Of a stretch of 64,000 nt of DNA, positions 16,689-25,605 are shown one piece after another. The stretch's first letter is position 1; the number at the start of each line of letters is the position of its first letter. Source of the DNA: a bacterium (GTDB lineage: Bacteria > Myxococcota_A > Bradymonadia > UBA7976 > UBA1532). The translations under genes were made by a program, and so were the position numbers. Where the stretch lies: the NCBI GenBank assembly GCA_030427205.1, contig JAUHXC010000003.1:186001-250000 (forward strand), given 5' to 3'. A model generated the notes under the pieces. It made no database searches, was not told the DNA's origin, and worked only from the letters and a program-made list of their open reading frames with translations.

Positions 16689-17854
16689 CACGCCACCTGC
16701 CTTTCGGCCGCCGCCGCGGCGGGCGCGCGCTCGGGGGAGCCGGGGGCCAGATCGCACAGCGCGTCGACGATGGCCGCGCCCGCTTCGGGGCGCCCGCGCA
16801 GCTTGGCCTTCTCGGCCATCGCGGTCAGGGTCGCGGTGTCTTCGAGCAGGCCGCCGATCTGCTCGATGAGCCCCTCGGTGGTCAGCGTATGCTCCGGCGC
16901 GAGGATCGCCGCGCCGTGATCGGCGAGGGACTTCGCGTTGGCGGTCTGGTGGTCGTCGGCGGCGGCGGGGAAGGGCACGAAGACCGCCGGGCGGCCGATG
17001 CAGGCCAGCTCGGCGACGGTCGTCGCGCCGGCCCGGGCGATGATCAGATCGGCCCAGAGCATCGCCTGCACCATGTCGTCGATGAACGGCTCGACGGTGA
17101 CGTCGGGCGCGTCGCCATAGGCCTCGCGCACCGGCAAGTCTTTGTCGCGGCCGGTCTGGTGGCGCACGACGAGGTCGGGCATGCGCTGCTTGAGCTGCAG
17201 GAGCGCCGGCGGCAGCTTCTGGTTGAGCGCCCGCGCGCCCTGGCTGCCGCCCAGGATGAGCACGTTGCGCGATCCGCCGGGCAGCGGCGCGCCGTCGACG
17301 GCGGCGATGAAGTCGGCCCGCACCGGGTTGCCCAGCATGCGCACCTTCTTCTGGGGGAAGCCGTCGGCCGCCTCGGGGAAGGCGGTGAAGACCCGCTGCA
17401 CGAACTTGCCCAGGATGCGGTTGGTCAGCCCGGGGCGCGCGTTCTGCTCGGCGATGGCGCACGGCCGCCCGGCCAGGGCCGCGGCGAGCACGACCGGGCC
17501 CGAGATATAGCCGCCGACGCCCAGCACCGCGGTCGGATCCTGTGCGCGCACGACCTTGAAGCCGCGCCAGATGGCCAGCGGCATCGAGATCAGGCTGCGC
17601 AGGCGCTCCTTGAGGCCGGCGTTCTTCAGCCGCCGCGCCTCGACCGCGACGAACGGATGCCCCAGGCCGGGGATGACCCGGGCCTCCATGCCCTTAGGGC
17701 TGCCGACGAAGACCACCTCGCCGCCGACGACCCGCTCGAGCCAGGCCTGACCCACCGCGACGCCGGGGAAGACATGCCCGCCGGTGCCGCCGCCGACGAC
17801 CATCAGCCGCGGCGGGGTGTTCGGCTGCGGTCGCTTGTCGCCGCGCAGGATCAT
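16688..17854 (-). CDS. murG: UDP-GlcNAc:lipid I N-acetylglucosaminyltransferase MurG
   Basis: GT28 enzyme of 388 residues converting lipid I to lipid II on the inner face of the membrane. The N-terminal glycine-rich loop GGGTGGHVFPG and second loop GVGGYISGP are present, followed by EQNARPGLTNR. The C-domain carries the GGSQGARALN donor-site motif and RAGATTVAEL. The start overlaps the ftsW stop (ATGA, 4 nt). The product works directly on MraY output, and both genes are in this operon. Confidence 0.96.
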   Translation of the reverse strand: MILRGDKRPQPNTPPRLMVVGGGTGGHVFPGVAVGQAWLERVVGGEVVFVGSPKGMEARVIPGLGHPFVAVEARRLKNAGLKERLRSLISMPLAIWRGFKVVRAQDPTAVLGVGGYISGPVVLAAALAGRPCAIAEQNARPGLTNRILGKFVQRVFTAFPEAADGFPQKKVRMLGNPVRADFIAAVDGAPLPGGSRNVLILGGSQGARALNQKLPPALLQLKQRMPDLVVRHQTGRDKDLPVREAYGDAPDVTVEPFIDDMVQAMLWADLIIARAGATTVAELACIGRPAVFVPFPAAADDHQTANAKSLADHGAAILAPEHTLTTEGLIEQIGGLLEDTATLTAMAEKAKLRGRPEAGAAIVDALCDLAPGSPERAPAAAAAERQVA

Positions 17855-19131
17855 GCGGCCCCCTTCGCCGGCTTGCGCGCGCGGCTCTTGCTCGGGCTGC
17901 GGCCCTTGCTCGGGCTGCGCGTGCTCTTGCCCGCCTTCTGCTTGACGTCGGCGTCGGGCAGCAGCCGGTGCAGCCACGCGGGCGGCGGCTCCTGGCGGCT
18001 GATGTTGAGCAGGATGCCGATGCCGATACACGTCAGCAGCATCGACGAGCCGCCGTAGCTCACCAGCGGCAGGGTCAGCCCCTTGGTGGGCAGCAGCGCG
18101 GTGGCCACGGCCATGTTGGTCGCCGCCTGGAAGCCGATCTGCGCGGTGATGCCGAAGGCCAGCAGCGCGCCGAAGGCGGTGGGCGCGTTGCGCGCGATGG
18201 AGAAGCCGCGCCAGACGAAGACCGCGAACAGCGCGATGACGAAGGCCACGCCGACCCAGCCCAGCTCTTCGCCGTAGATGCTGAAGATGAAGTCGGTGTG
18301 GGCCTCGGGCAGGTAGAGCAGCTTCTGGCGGCTGTTGCCCAGGCCCATACCGGTCCAGTCGCCCGAGCCGAAGCTGATGAGCGCCTGGTTGATGTGATAC
18401 GAGACGCCCTGCGGGTCGTGCTCCGGGTCGAGGAAGGCCAGCAGCCGCTTGACCCGATAGGGCTCGGCGATGATCGCCAGCGGGATGAGCGCCGCGCCGA
18501 TGCCCACCAGCCCGCCGACGTGCAGCCAGCGGCCGCCGGCGGCCCAGACCATCAGCACCATGATGCCGCCGCAGATCAGCGTGCTGCCGAAGTCGGGCTG
18601 CAGCATCAGCAGGCCGGCGATGCAGCCCAGCGCCACGATCGGGCGGATCCAGGCGGTCTTGAAGTCGTCCAGCTCGGCCTGCCGCGCGCTGAGATACCAC
18701 GCGAGCACCACGATCCAGGTCAGCTTGATCGCCTCGCTGGGCTGGAAGCGCACCGGCCCGAAGCCGATCCAGCGGGCGGCGCCCTTGGCCGAGGCCGACA
18801 TGCCCGGGATCAGCACGACCACCAGCAGGCCCAGCGCCACGATGAACAGCACCTTGCTGATGCGGCGCCACAGGTCGTGGTGGATGTTGAGGCACGCCAC
18901 CAGCGCCAGCAGCCCGACGCCGACGTAGGCCACCTGCCGCTTGAGATAGAACCCGCCGTCGCCGGTGCGGGTCTCGGCGCTGACGATGCTGGCCGAGTAG
19001 ACCATCACCACGCCGATGCCCATCAGCACGAACACCACGCCGAGCAGCAGCCGGTCGTACCGGAACTGCACCACCCGGGTGGAGTCGGCCTCCGTCTCGG
19101 AGGCGAAGCGCTGGCGGATCCAGTCGAGCAT
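17851..19131 (-). CDS. ftsW: Peptidoglycan glycosyltransferase FtsW
   Basis: SEDS-family polymerase of 426 residues with about 10 transmembrane helices that works with FtsI at the septum. Motifs include VYSASIVSAE early, GFGPVRFQPSE (SEDS signature), a long periplasmic loop with DPEHDPQGVSYHINQALIS, and the IYGEELGWVG region. The C-terminal cytoplasmic tail has a basic repeat (KSTRSPSKGRSPSKSRARK). The start shares one base with the mraY stop. murD, which normally lies between mraY and ftsW, is absent. Confidence 0.95.
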   Translation of the reverse strand: MLDWIRQRFASETEADSTRVVQFRYDRLLLGVVFVLMGIGVVMVYSASIVSAETRTGDGGFYLKRQVAYVGVGLLALVACLNIHHDLWRRISKVLFIVALGLLVVVLIPGMSASAKGAARWIGFGPVRFQPSEAIKLTWIVVLAWYLSARQAELDDFKTAWIRPIVALGCIAGLLMLQPDFGSTLICGGIMVLMVWAAGGRWLHVGGLVGIGAALIPLAIIAEPYRVKRLLAFLDPEHDPQGVSYHINQALISFGSGDWTGMGLGNSRQKLLYLPEAHTDFIFSIYGEELGWVGVAFVIALFAVFVWRGFSIARNAPTAFGALLAFGITAQIGFQAATNMAVATALLPTKGLTLPLVSYGGSSMLLTCIGIGILLNISRQEPPPAWLHRLLPDADVKQKAGKSTRSPSKGRSPSKSRARKPAKGAA

Positions 19132-20270
19132 CAGCGCACCTTCAGGCTGGCCAGCGCGATGAGCGCGAGCATCACCGAGACGACCCAGAAGCGGACGACG
19201 ATCTTGGGCTCCTGCCAGCCGAGCTTCTCGAAGTGGTGGTGGATCGGGGCCATCTTGAAGACCCGCTTGCCGCGCAGCTTGTAGCTGTAGCGCTGGATGA
19301 TCACCGACAGCGCCTCGACGACGAACAGCCCGCAGATGATGAGCGAGAGCAGCTCGTTCTTGGTGAGCACCGCCAGCATGCCGATCGCGCCGCCGAGGGC
19401 CAGGCTGCCCACGTCGCCCATGAACACCTGAGCGGGGAACGTATTGAACCAGAGGAAGCCGATGCCGGCTCCGATGATGGCCGCGGCGAAGACCGCCAGC
19501 TCCTGCGCGCCCGGCACGAAGGGCAGCCGCAGGTAGGCGGCGATGTTGAACGCGTGGTAGCCGGTGCTGCCGTCGGGCAGCACGGTGGGCAGCTGCAGCA
19601 CGGTGCCGGCGCTGTAGGCCAGGATCAGGAACGTCAGCGCGGCGACCATGACCGGGCCGATGGCCAGCCCGTCGAGGCCGTCGGTGAGGTTGACCGCGTT
19701 GGAGTAGCCGACGATGGCCACCAGGGTGAACGGGATGAAGAGCCACAGCGGCAGCTCGAGGCTGAACTTCTCGGCGCTGACGAAGGGCAGATAGAGGGTG
19801 CGGTCGAAGCCGGCCTCTTCGCGGAAGAGCGCGAAGACCACCACCGCGGCGATGGTGAACTGCGCGATGAGTTTGCCCTTGCCCGACAGGCCCTTGGAGT
19901 TCTTGTAGCGCAGCTTGAGGTAGTCGTCGACGAAGCCCACGACGGCGTAGGCCACCGTCACCGTCAGCGCGGCCCAGACGTAGAGGTTGGTCGGCTCGGC
20001 CCAGAGGATGGTCGGCACGACGAGCGAGAAGACCACCAGCGAGCCGCCCATGGTCGGGGTGCCGGCCTTGCTGAAGTGGCCCTCGGGGCCGTCGTCGCGG
20101 ATGACTTGGCCGATCTGCCGCGACTGCAGCCGGCGGATGAACCACGGGTGCAGCACGAAGCTGATGACCAGGGCGGTGAGCATCGCCGCGATCACCCGGA
20201 ACGAGACGTACCGGAAGACGCGCAGCGGCGGGAAGTACTCCCGCAGCTCGTTCATGAGCCAGACCATCAT
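19131..20270 (-). CDS. mraY: Phospho-MurNAc-pentapeptide translocase MraY
   Basis: Integral membrane enzyme of 379 residues attaching phospho-MurNAc-pentapeptide to undecaprenyl phosphate (lipid I). Diagnostic segments are FSKAGTPTMGG, the catalytic GFVDDYLK aspartates, NAVNLTDGLDGLA, FMGDVGSLALG and the histidine loop APIHHHFEKLGW. Ten or so transmembrane helices are evident. The ATG overlaps the end of murF by 4 nt; a second ATG directly follows. Confidence 0.97.
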   Translation of the reverse strand: MMVWLMNELREYFPPLRVFRYVSFRVIAAMLTALVISFVLHPWFIRRLQSRQIGQVIRDDGPEGHFSKAGTPTMGGSLVVFSLVVPTILWAEPTNLYVWAALTVTVAYAVVGFVDDYLKLRYKNSKGLSGKGKLIAQFTIAAVVVFALFREEAGFDRTLYLPFVSAEKFSLELPLWLFIPFTLVAIVGYSNAVNLTDGLDGLAIGPVMVAALTFLILAYSAGTVLQLPTVLPDGSTGYHAFNIAAYLRLPFVPGAQELAVFAAAIIGAGIGFLWFNTFPAQVFMGDVGSLALGGAIGMLAVLTKNELLSLIICGLFVVEALSVIIQRYSYKLRGKRVFKMAPIHHHFEKLGWQEPKIVVRFWVVSVMLALIALASLKVR

Positions 20271-21718
20271 CGGGCAGCGCCCTCCTCGCCCCGCGGACCT
20301 TCAGAGAGCCCCTCGCCGAGTCCTTCGCCGAGTCCCTCGAACACGCGCTCCAGGCGCATGCCCCGCGAGCCCTTGAGCAGGATCGGCTGGCCCGGCCGGC
20401 GCAGCGCGGCGACCCGGCCCACGGCGTCGTCGGCGTGCACCGCGTGCACCGCGCGCGCCGGATCCATACCGCCGTCGCGGGCGCCGTCGATCATGGCTTC
20501 CGACAGCGGGCCCACCGCCACCAGCGTCGGGTCGCCGGGCAGCTTCGCCACCGCCTCGCCCAGCGCGCGATGGGCCTCGACCTCGTCCGGGCCGAGCTCG
20601 AGCATGTCGCCGAGCACCAGCAGACCGTCGGGGGCCCGATCGGCGAAGGTGCGGATGGCCACCGCCATCGACTGCGGGTTGGCGTTGTAGCAATCGAGCA
20701 CGACCGGCGTGCCGTCGCCCAGCCGGCGGACCTCGCCGCGCAGCGACGGCGGCTCGACGGCGCCGAGGGCCGCGATGGCCGCCTCGACCGGCACGCCCAG
20801 GTGGCGGCCGACGGCGATGGCGAGCAGCGCGTTCTGCAGGTTGTGCCGCCCGTCGAGCTTCAGCGCGAGCCGATACGGCGTATCGCCCACGTGCACCGTG
20901 CCGACGATGCCGTCGGCCGTCGGTCGCGCCGCCGAGAGGCGGATCGGATCGACCTCGCGCTCGCCGACGCACACCAGCGCCGCCCGCAGGCCCTCGGTGA
21001 CGCGCCAGGGGTAGGGCACCCGGCTCGGCATCAGCGCCAGCCCGTCGCGGGGCAGGGCGCCGAACAGCTCGCCCTTGGCCCGGGCGATGGCCTCGATCGA
21101 GCCCAGCCCGGCCAGGTGGGCCGCGCCGACGCTGGTGATCACCCCGATGCGCGGGGCGGCGAGGCTCGCGAGGTAGCCGATCTCGCCCGGCGCGTTCATG
21201 CCCATCTCGATCACCGCGAAGCGATGCTCGGGCCCGTCGGGATCGGCCAGCCGCAGCAGCGTCAGCGGCACGCCGAGGTGGTTGTTGAGGTTGCCTTCGG
21301 TCGCCAGGGTCGGCCCGGCGGTGCCGAGCACCGCGGCGAGCATCTCCTTGGTGGTCGTCTTGCCGCTCGAGCCGGTGAGCCCGACGACGGTGCCGGCGAA
21401 CTGGGTCCGCGCCGCCGCCGCCAGCCGCCCGAGGGCGCGCACCGTATCCGAGACCACGATCACCGCCGCGTCGCCTTCGAGCACCACCTCGGGCAGCGCG
21501 GTGACGCCCCGTCGGTCGGCGACGATCACCTTGGCGCCGCGGTCGAGCGCCATGCCGGCGAAGCGGTGGCCGTCGAAGCGCGGGCCGCGGATGCAGAAGA
21601 ACGTCGCCTCCGGCGCGCTGGTGCGGCTGTCGATCGAGATCGGCCCCAGCGGGCGGTGTTCGCCGCTGACGAGGCGACCGCTGGCGGCGCGGCACAGCAG
21701 ATGGGTATCGAGCTGCAT
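20267..21718 (-). CDS. murF: UDP-MurNAc-tripeptide--D-Ala-D-Ala ligase MurF
   Basis: Cytosolic Mur ligase of 483 residues adding D-Ala-D-Ala to UDP-MurNAc-tripeptide. ATP loop GLTGSSGKTTTKEM, the central EMGMNAPGEI motif, and DCYNANPQSM in the C-domain are all typical of MurF. The C-terminus carries a repeated Gly-Leu/Gly-Glu tail (FEGLGEGLGEGLSEG) unlike the core. It uses the Ddl product encoded downstream. The start shares a base with the murE stop. Confidence 0.95.
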   Translation of the reverse strand: MQLDTHLLCRAASGRLVSGEHRPLGPISIDSRTSAPEATFFCIRGPRFDGHRFAGMALDRGAKVIVADRRGVTALPEVVLEGDAAVIVVSDTVRALGRLAAAARTQFAGTVVGLTGSSGKTTTKEMLAAVLGTAGPTLATEGNLNNHLGVPLTLLRLADPDGPEHRFAVIEMGMNAPGEIGYLASLAAPRIGVITSVGAAHLAGLGSIEAIARAKGELFGALPRDGLALMPSRVPYPWRVTEGLRAALVCVGEREVDPIRLSAARPTADGIVGTVHVGDTPYRLALKLDGRHNLQNALLAIAVGRHLGVPVEAAIAALGAVEPPSLRGEVRRLGDGTPVVLDCYNANPQSMAVAIRTFADRAPDGLLVLGDMLELGPDEVEAHRALGEAVAKLPGDPTLVAVGPLSEAMIDGARDGGMDPARAVHAVHADDAVGRVAALRRPGQPILLKGSRGMRLERVFEGLGEGLGEGLSEGPRGEEGAAR

Positions 21719-23244
21719 CACGCCCCCCGCCGGGTATCGAGGGCCGCGCGGGCCACGGCGACGTCGTCGAACGGATGCCGCACGCCGTGCACCTCCTGGT
21801 AGGTCTCGTGCCCCTTGCCGGCGATGAGCACGGTGTCGCCCGAGCGCGCGGCGGCCAGGGTATCGGCGATGGCCCGGGCCCGATCGGGCTCGACCCAGAC
21901 GTGGCCCGGCTTCGGCCCGTCGCTGCGCGGTCGACCGGCGCCGAGCGCGCCGACGGCGACCTCTTCGGCGATGGCGGCCGGCTCTTCGCTGCGTGGGTTG
22001 TCGCTGGTGATCACGACGCCGTCGGCCAGGGCCCCGGCGGTACCCATCGGGGCCCGCTTGCTGCGGTCGCGATCGCCGGCGCAGCCGAAGACGCACCACA
22101 GGTCGCCGACGGTCAGCGGCCGCAGCGCCTCGATCACCCGCTGCAGGGCGTCGGGGGTGTGGGCGTAGTCGACGATCACCGTCAGACCGCGGTGGTTGGC
22201 CACCGGCTCGAGCCGTCCGCGCACCTCGGTGCCGGCCAGGCCCTCGACGATGGCGGCGGCGGGCAGCTCGACGGCGGCGGCGAGCGCGGCGGCCATCGCC
22301 ACGTTGCGCGCGTTGAAGCGGCCCACCAGCGGGCTGGCCAGATCGAGGGTCGCCGTCGGGGTCTTCAGCGCGCCGCGCACCCCGCGCCCGTCGATGGTCA
22401 CCTCGGTGAAGTACACGTCGGCCGGGTCGGTGAGGCTCAGCCGCTGCACCCGGGCCGGGCCCAGCGCCGCGCTCAGCTCGTCGGCGAGGGCCGCGCCGAA
22501 CGCGTCGTCGACGTCGATCACTGCGAGCCCGTCGGGGCGCAGGTGCTCGAAGAAGAGCGCCTTCTTGGCCGCGCCGTAGGTCGCCATGTCGCCGTGGTAG
22601 TCCAGGTGGTCGACGCTGAGGTTGAGGAACCCGGCCGCCGCGAAGCGCACCCCGTCGACCCGATGCTCCGCCAGCCCCACCGAGGTGACCTCCATCACCG
22701 CGGTCGTGACGCCCGCGTCGATCATCTGGGCCAGCAGCCGCTGCAGCGCGGGGGCCTCGGGGGTCGTGAAGCGGGTCGGGTGCACGGTGCCGGCCACCTG
22801 GTTGCCCAGGGTGCCGATGACGCCCTCCGGCTGGCCCGCGGCCCGGATCATGGCCGCCATCAGAGTGGCCACGGTGCTCTTGCCGTTGGTGCCGGTCAGC
22901 CCCACGAGCCGCAGCGCCGGGTTCTCGCCGGGCATGCCGTGCAGCCGGGCGCAGAGCGTCGCCAGCAGCGGGCGCGGCGCGTCGAGGCGCACGATGGGCA
23001 GGCCCTCGGCCGCCGCGGGCACCGGCGCGTCGCTCGGCAGGGCCACCGCCACCGCGCCCGCCTTCACCGCCTGGGGCACGAAGCGGCGCCCGTCCGCCTG
23101 CCGGCCGGGCAGCGCGACGAAGAGCGCGCCGGGGATCACATCGCGGCTGTCGTGGGTGATGCCGGTGATCGCCACCGCCGTGCCCTCCAGCCGGGCGCCC
23201 GCCAGCCCGTCGACCAGTCGATCGAGGGTCATCGAAGAGGTCAT
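21718..23244 (-). CDS. murE: UDP-MurNAc-dipeptide--meso-diaminopimelate ligase MurE
   Basis: Mur ligase of 508 residues. ATP loop GLTGTNGKSTVATLM and the carbamylated-lysine region are followed by VIVDYAHTPDALQ, GCAGDRDRSKR and SDNPRSEEP. The DNPR motif is the accepted signature for meso-diaminopimelate rather than L-lysine, so the cell wall should be the Gram-negative A1-gamma type. The ATG overlaps the ftsI stop by 4 nt; a second in-frame Met lies four codons on. Confidence 0.95.
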   Translation of the reverse strand: MTSSMTLDRLVDGLAGARLEGTAVAITGITHDSRDVIPGALFVALPGRQADGRRFVPQAVKAGAVAVALPSDAPVPAAAEGLPIVRLDAPRPLLATLCARLHGMPGENPALRLVGLTGTNGKSTVATLMAAMIRAAGQPEGVIGTLGNQVAGTVHPTRFTTPEAPALQRLLAQMIDAGVTTAVMEVTSVGLAEHRVDGVRFAAAGFLNLSVDHLDYHGDMATYGAAKKALFFEHLRPDGLAVIDVDDAFGAALADELSAALGPARVQRLSLTDPADVYFTEVTIDGRGVRGALKTPTATLDLASPLVGRFNARNVAMAAALAAAVELPAAAIVEGLAGTEVRGRLEPVANHRGLTVIVDYAHTPDALQRVIEALRPLTVGDLWCVFGCAGDRDRSKRAPMGTAGALADGVVITSDNPRSEEPAAIAEEVAVGALGAGRPRSDGPKPGHVWVEPDRARAIADTLAAARSGDTVLIAGKGHETYQEVHGVRHPFDDVAVARAALDTRRGA

Positions 23245-25298
23245 GGGCGATCCTCCTCGTCCGGCCGGGCCGGCGGTGGCGTGCCGGGCATCGCCAGCGC
23301 CACGCTGATCGCGCCGTCCGGCGGCAGCAGCGAGCCTGCCTGCGGCGTCTGCGAGACGACCAGCCCCGAGCCGTCGACCCGGATCTGCAGCTTCGACTCG
23401 GCCGCGCGGGCCAGCACCTCGGCCAGGGCCTGCCCCTTGAGATCGGGCACGACCATGTGGCTCGGCGCGCCGCTGAGCACCGCCTCTTCGAACCACCACG
23501 GCCGCGCCTGCGGGTCGATGCCCTCGGCGACCTCTTCCCAGTCGTCGTCCTCGTGCACGTCGCCGGTGAAGGCCACGGTGGCCTCGACGCCCATGTAGGG
23601 CAGCGCCTCGCGGGCGATGCGGCTGAAGATCGGCGCCGCCACCACGCCGCCGTAGCGGGCCTCGGTGGGCTCGTCGACCATCACGTAGATCACCAGCCGC
23701 GGGTCTTCGGCGGGCACGAAGCCGGTGAACGACGCCCGGTACTTGCTCTTGTTGTAGCCGCCGAGCACCGGGTCGACCTTGTGCGCGGTGCCCGTCTTGC
23801 CGGCGACGGTATAGCCCGGCACCCGCGCCCGCCGGCCGGTGCCGCCGTCGGCGGTGACCATCGCCATGCCGCGCTTCGCCGCCCGGGCCGCCTCGACCGA
23901 CAGCACCCGCCGCAGCGGCCGCGGGGGGAAGGCCTCGATGGTCTCGCCCCGGGCGCCGGTCACCTCGCGCACCAGCCGGGTGCGCATCAGCACGCCGTCG
24001 TTGGCGATGGCCGCCGTGGCCCGCGCCATCTGCAGCGGGGTCACCGTCAGCCCGTAGCCATAGCTCAGGGTCGCCAGGTGGATGATGCCCCAGCGCTTGG
24101 GCGAGGTCAGCGTGCCGCGCTGCTCGCCGCGCAGGCCGATGCCGGTCGTCTCGCCGAAGCCGAAGGCGCGCAGGTACGAGTACCAGGCCTCCTTGCCCAG
24201 CCGCTGGCCGATCTGCGCCGCGCCGACGTTGCTCGACTTCTGGATGATCTCCAGCGTGGTCAGCGTCTTCTCGCCGTGCACGTCGGTGATCGTCTTGCGC
24301 CCGATCTTGAGCCGCCCGTAGTACCCGTTCCACACCGCGTCGGGCGTCGTCTTGCCGGCGTCGATGGCCGCGCCGATCAAGAGCGGTTTGATGGTCGAGC
24401 CCGGCTCGAGCACGTCGGTGATCGCCCGCATCCGCCAGTCGCCGGGCTCGGCCTCGCGGAAGTGGTTCGGGTCGAACGCCGGGGTCTGGGCCAGGGCCAG
24501 CACGTCGCCGGAGGACGGCTCGAGCACCACCACCACCCCGCCCTTGGCCTTCATCTCGTCGACCTGGGCCAGCAGCGCCGCCTCGGCGATCTGCTGGATG
24601 CGGGTGTCGATGGTCAGCCCCAGCGCATAACCCGAGAGCTGCTCGACCGGCAGCACGCCTTCGGGCATCGCCCGCCGCCCCGAGGCGTCGCGCACCGCGT
24701 CGAAGGTATAGGTGCGCCCCTGCAGGTAGCGATCGAAGTCGCGCTCGATGCCCTCGAGCCCCTTGCCGTCGACCCCGGCGAAGCCGATGAGCGCGCCGGC
24801 CAGCGCCCGGTTCGGGTAGAAGCGCCGCGGCTCGTCCCGCAGCTGCAAGCCCTCGTGCTCGAGCGCCGCGATCTGCTCGGCGAGCTGCGGCGGCACGTGC
24901 CGCTTGAGCCAGACGAACTGCTTGTTGGTCGACAGCCGCCGGTGCACCGTCGCCCGATCCATCTCGAGGATGCGCGACACCGCGTCGCTGAGCCGGGCGA
25001 TGTCGGCCCCCTGCACCTTCGACGGCACCGCGAAGACCGACGGCACCATCGCCGACAGCGCCAGCTCGCGGCCGTTGCGATCGTGGATCGCGCCGCGGCT
25101 CGCCCGCAGGGTCACCAGGCTGCGGTGCTGCCCCTCCGAGCGGGCCACGTAGTGATCGTGCTTGCGCACCTGCAGATCCCACGCCCGCAGCATCAGCGCG
25201 CACAGGCCCAGGGCGAAGATGGTCGAGACCAGCAGCATGCGGCCCTTGCGCGGGCCCGGCTCGACCGGGGTGCGCCGGCGGAAGACGTTACGGGCCAT
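23241..25298 (-). CDS. ftsI: Penicillin-binding protein FtsI (PBP3) with C-terminal PASTA domain
   Basis: Septal transpeptidase of 685 residues. After one N-terminal membrane anchor comes the PBP dimerisation domain, then the transpeptidase with SxxK (PGSTIKP), SxN (KSSNVGA) and KTG (AGKTGTAHK). The C-terminal ~70 residues (MVVPDLKGQALAEVLARAAE) form a PASTA domain, which E. coli FtsI lacks but Deltaproteobacteria-type and Firmicute enzymes often have. An acidic insert (HEDDDWEEVAEG) precedes it. The start overlaps ftsL by 11 nt. It pairs with FtsW, encoded four genes on. Confidence 0.95.
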   Translation of the reverse strand: MARNVFRRRTPVEPGPRKGRMLLVSTIFALGLCALMLRAWDLQVRKHDHYVARSEGQHRSLVTLRASRGAIHDRNGRELALSAMVPSVFAVPSKVQGADIARLSDAVSRILEMDRATVHRRLSTNKQFVWLKRHVPPQLAEQIAALEHEGLQLRDEPRRFYPNRALAGALIGFAGVDGKGLEGIERDFDRYLQGRTYTFDAVRDASGRRAMPEGVLPVEQLSGYALGLTIDTRIQQIAEAALLAQVDEMKAKGGVVVVLEPSSGDVLALAQTPAFDPNHFREAEPGDWRMRAITDVLEPGSTIKPLLIGAAIDAGKTTPDAVWNGYYGRLKIGRKTITDVHGEKTLTTLEIIQKSSNVGAAQIGQRLGKEAWYSYLRAFGFGETTGIGLRGEQRGTLTSPKRWGIIHLATLSYGYGLTVTPLQMARATAAIANDGVLMRTRLVREVTGARGETIEAFPPRPLRRVLSVEAARAAKRGMAMVTADGGTGRRARVPGYTVAGKTGTAHKVDPVLGGYNKSKYRASFTGFVPAEDPRLVIYVMVDEPTEARYGGVVAAPIFSRIAREALPYMGVEATVAFTGDVHEDDDWEEVAEGIDPQARPWWFEEAVLSGAPSHMVVPDLKGQALAEVLARAAESKLQIRVDGSGLVVSQTPQAGSLLPPDGAISVALAMPGTPPPARPDEEDRP

Positions 25299-25605
25299 CG
25301 TCGCCCTCCGTCTCGCGCCGCGGGGCCTCGGCGTGCCGCTCGCCCGGCTCGACCACCACGATCTCGTCGGGGGTCGGGGTGCGCAGCCCGTGTCGATTGG
25401 CCAGCGGCGCCAGGCGCTCGGGATCGAGCAGCGCCGCCCGGTCGATGCGCAGCTGGCGCAGCTCCTCCTCGAGCGCCCGCTGCTCGCCCGCCGCCGCCGC
25501 CAGCTCGTAGCCCAGCTGCACCGAGCGGTTGCGCTCGGTCACCAGCCGCACCGTCGCCGCCGTCAGCGCCGCCACCGCGCACAGGGCCATCACGAAGAAC
25601 CTCAC
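25288..25605 (-). CDS. ftsL: Cell division protein FtsL
   Basis: Small bitopic divisome protein of 105 residues. One N-terminal transmembrane helix (FFVMALCAVAALTAATVRLV) is followed by a coiled-coil (about residues 25-60: LAAAAGEQRALEEELRQLR). A tail (LLDPERLAPLANRHGL) matches the FtsL/DivIC end. The start is a GTG overlapping the rsmH stop (GTGA, 4 nt), and the 3' end overlaps ftsI by 11 nt. Sequence conservation in this family is weak, so the assignment rests on topology, size and position. Confidence 0.85.
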   Translation of the reverse strand: MRFFVMALCAVAALTAATVRLVTERNRSVQLGYELAAAAGEQRALEEELRQLRIDRAALLDPERLAPLANRHGLRTPTPDEIVVVEPGERHAEAPRRETEGDDGP

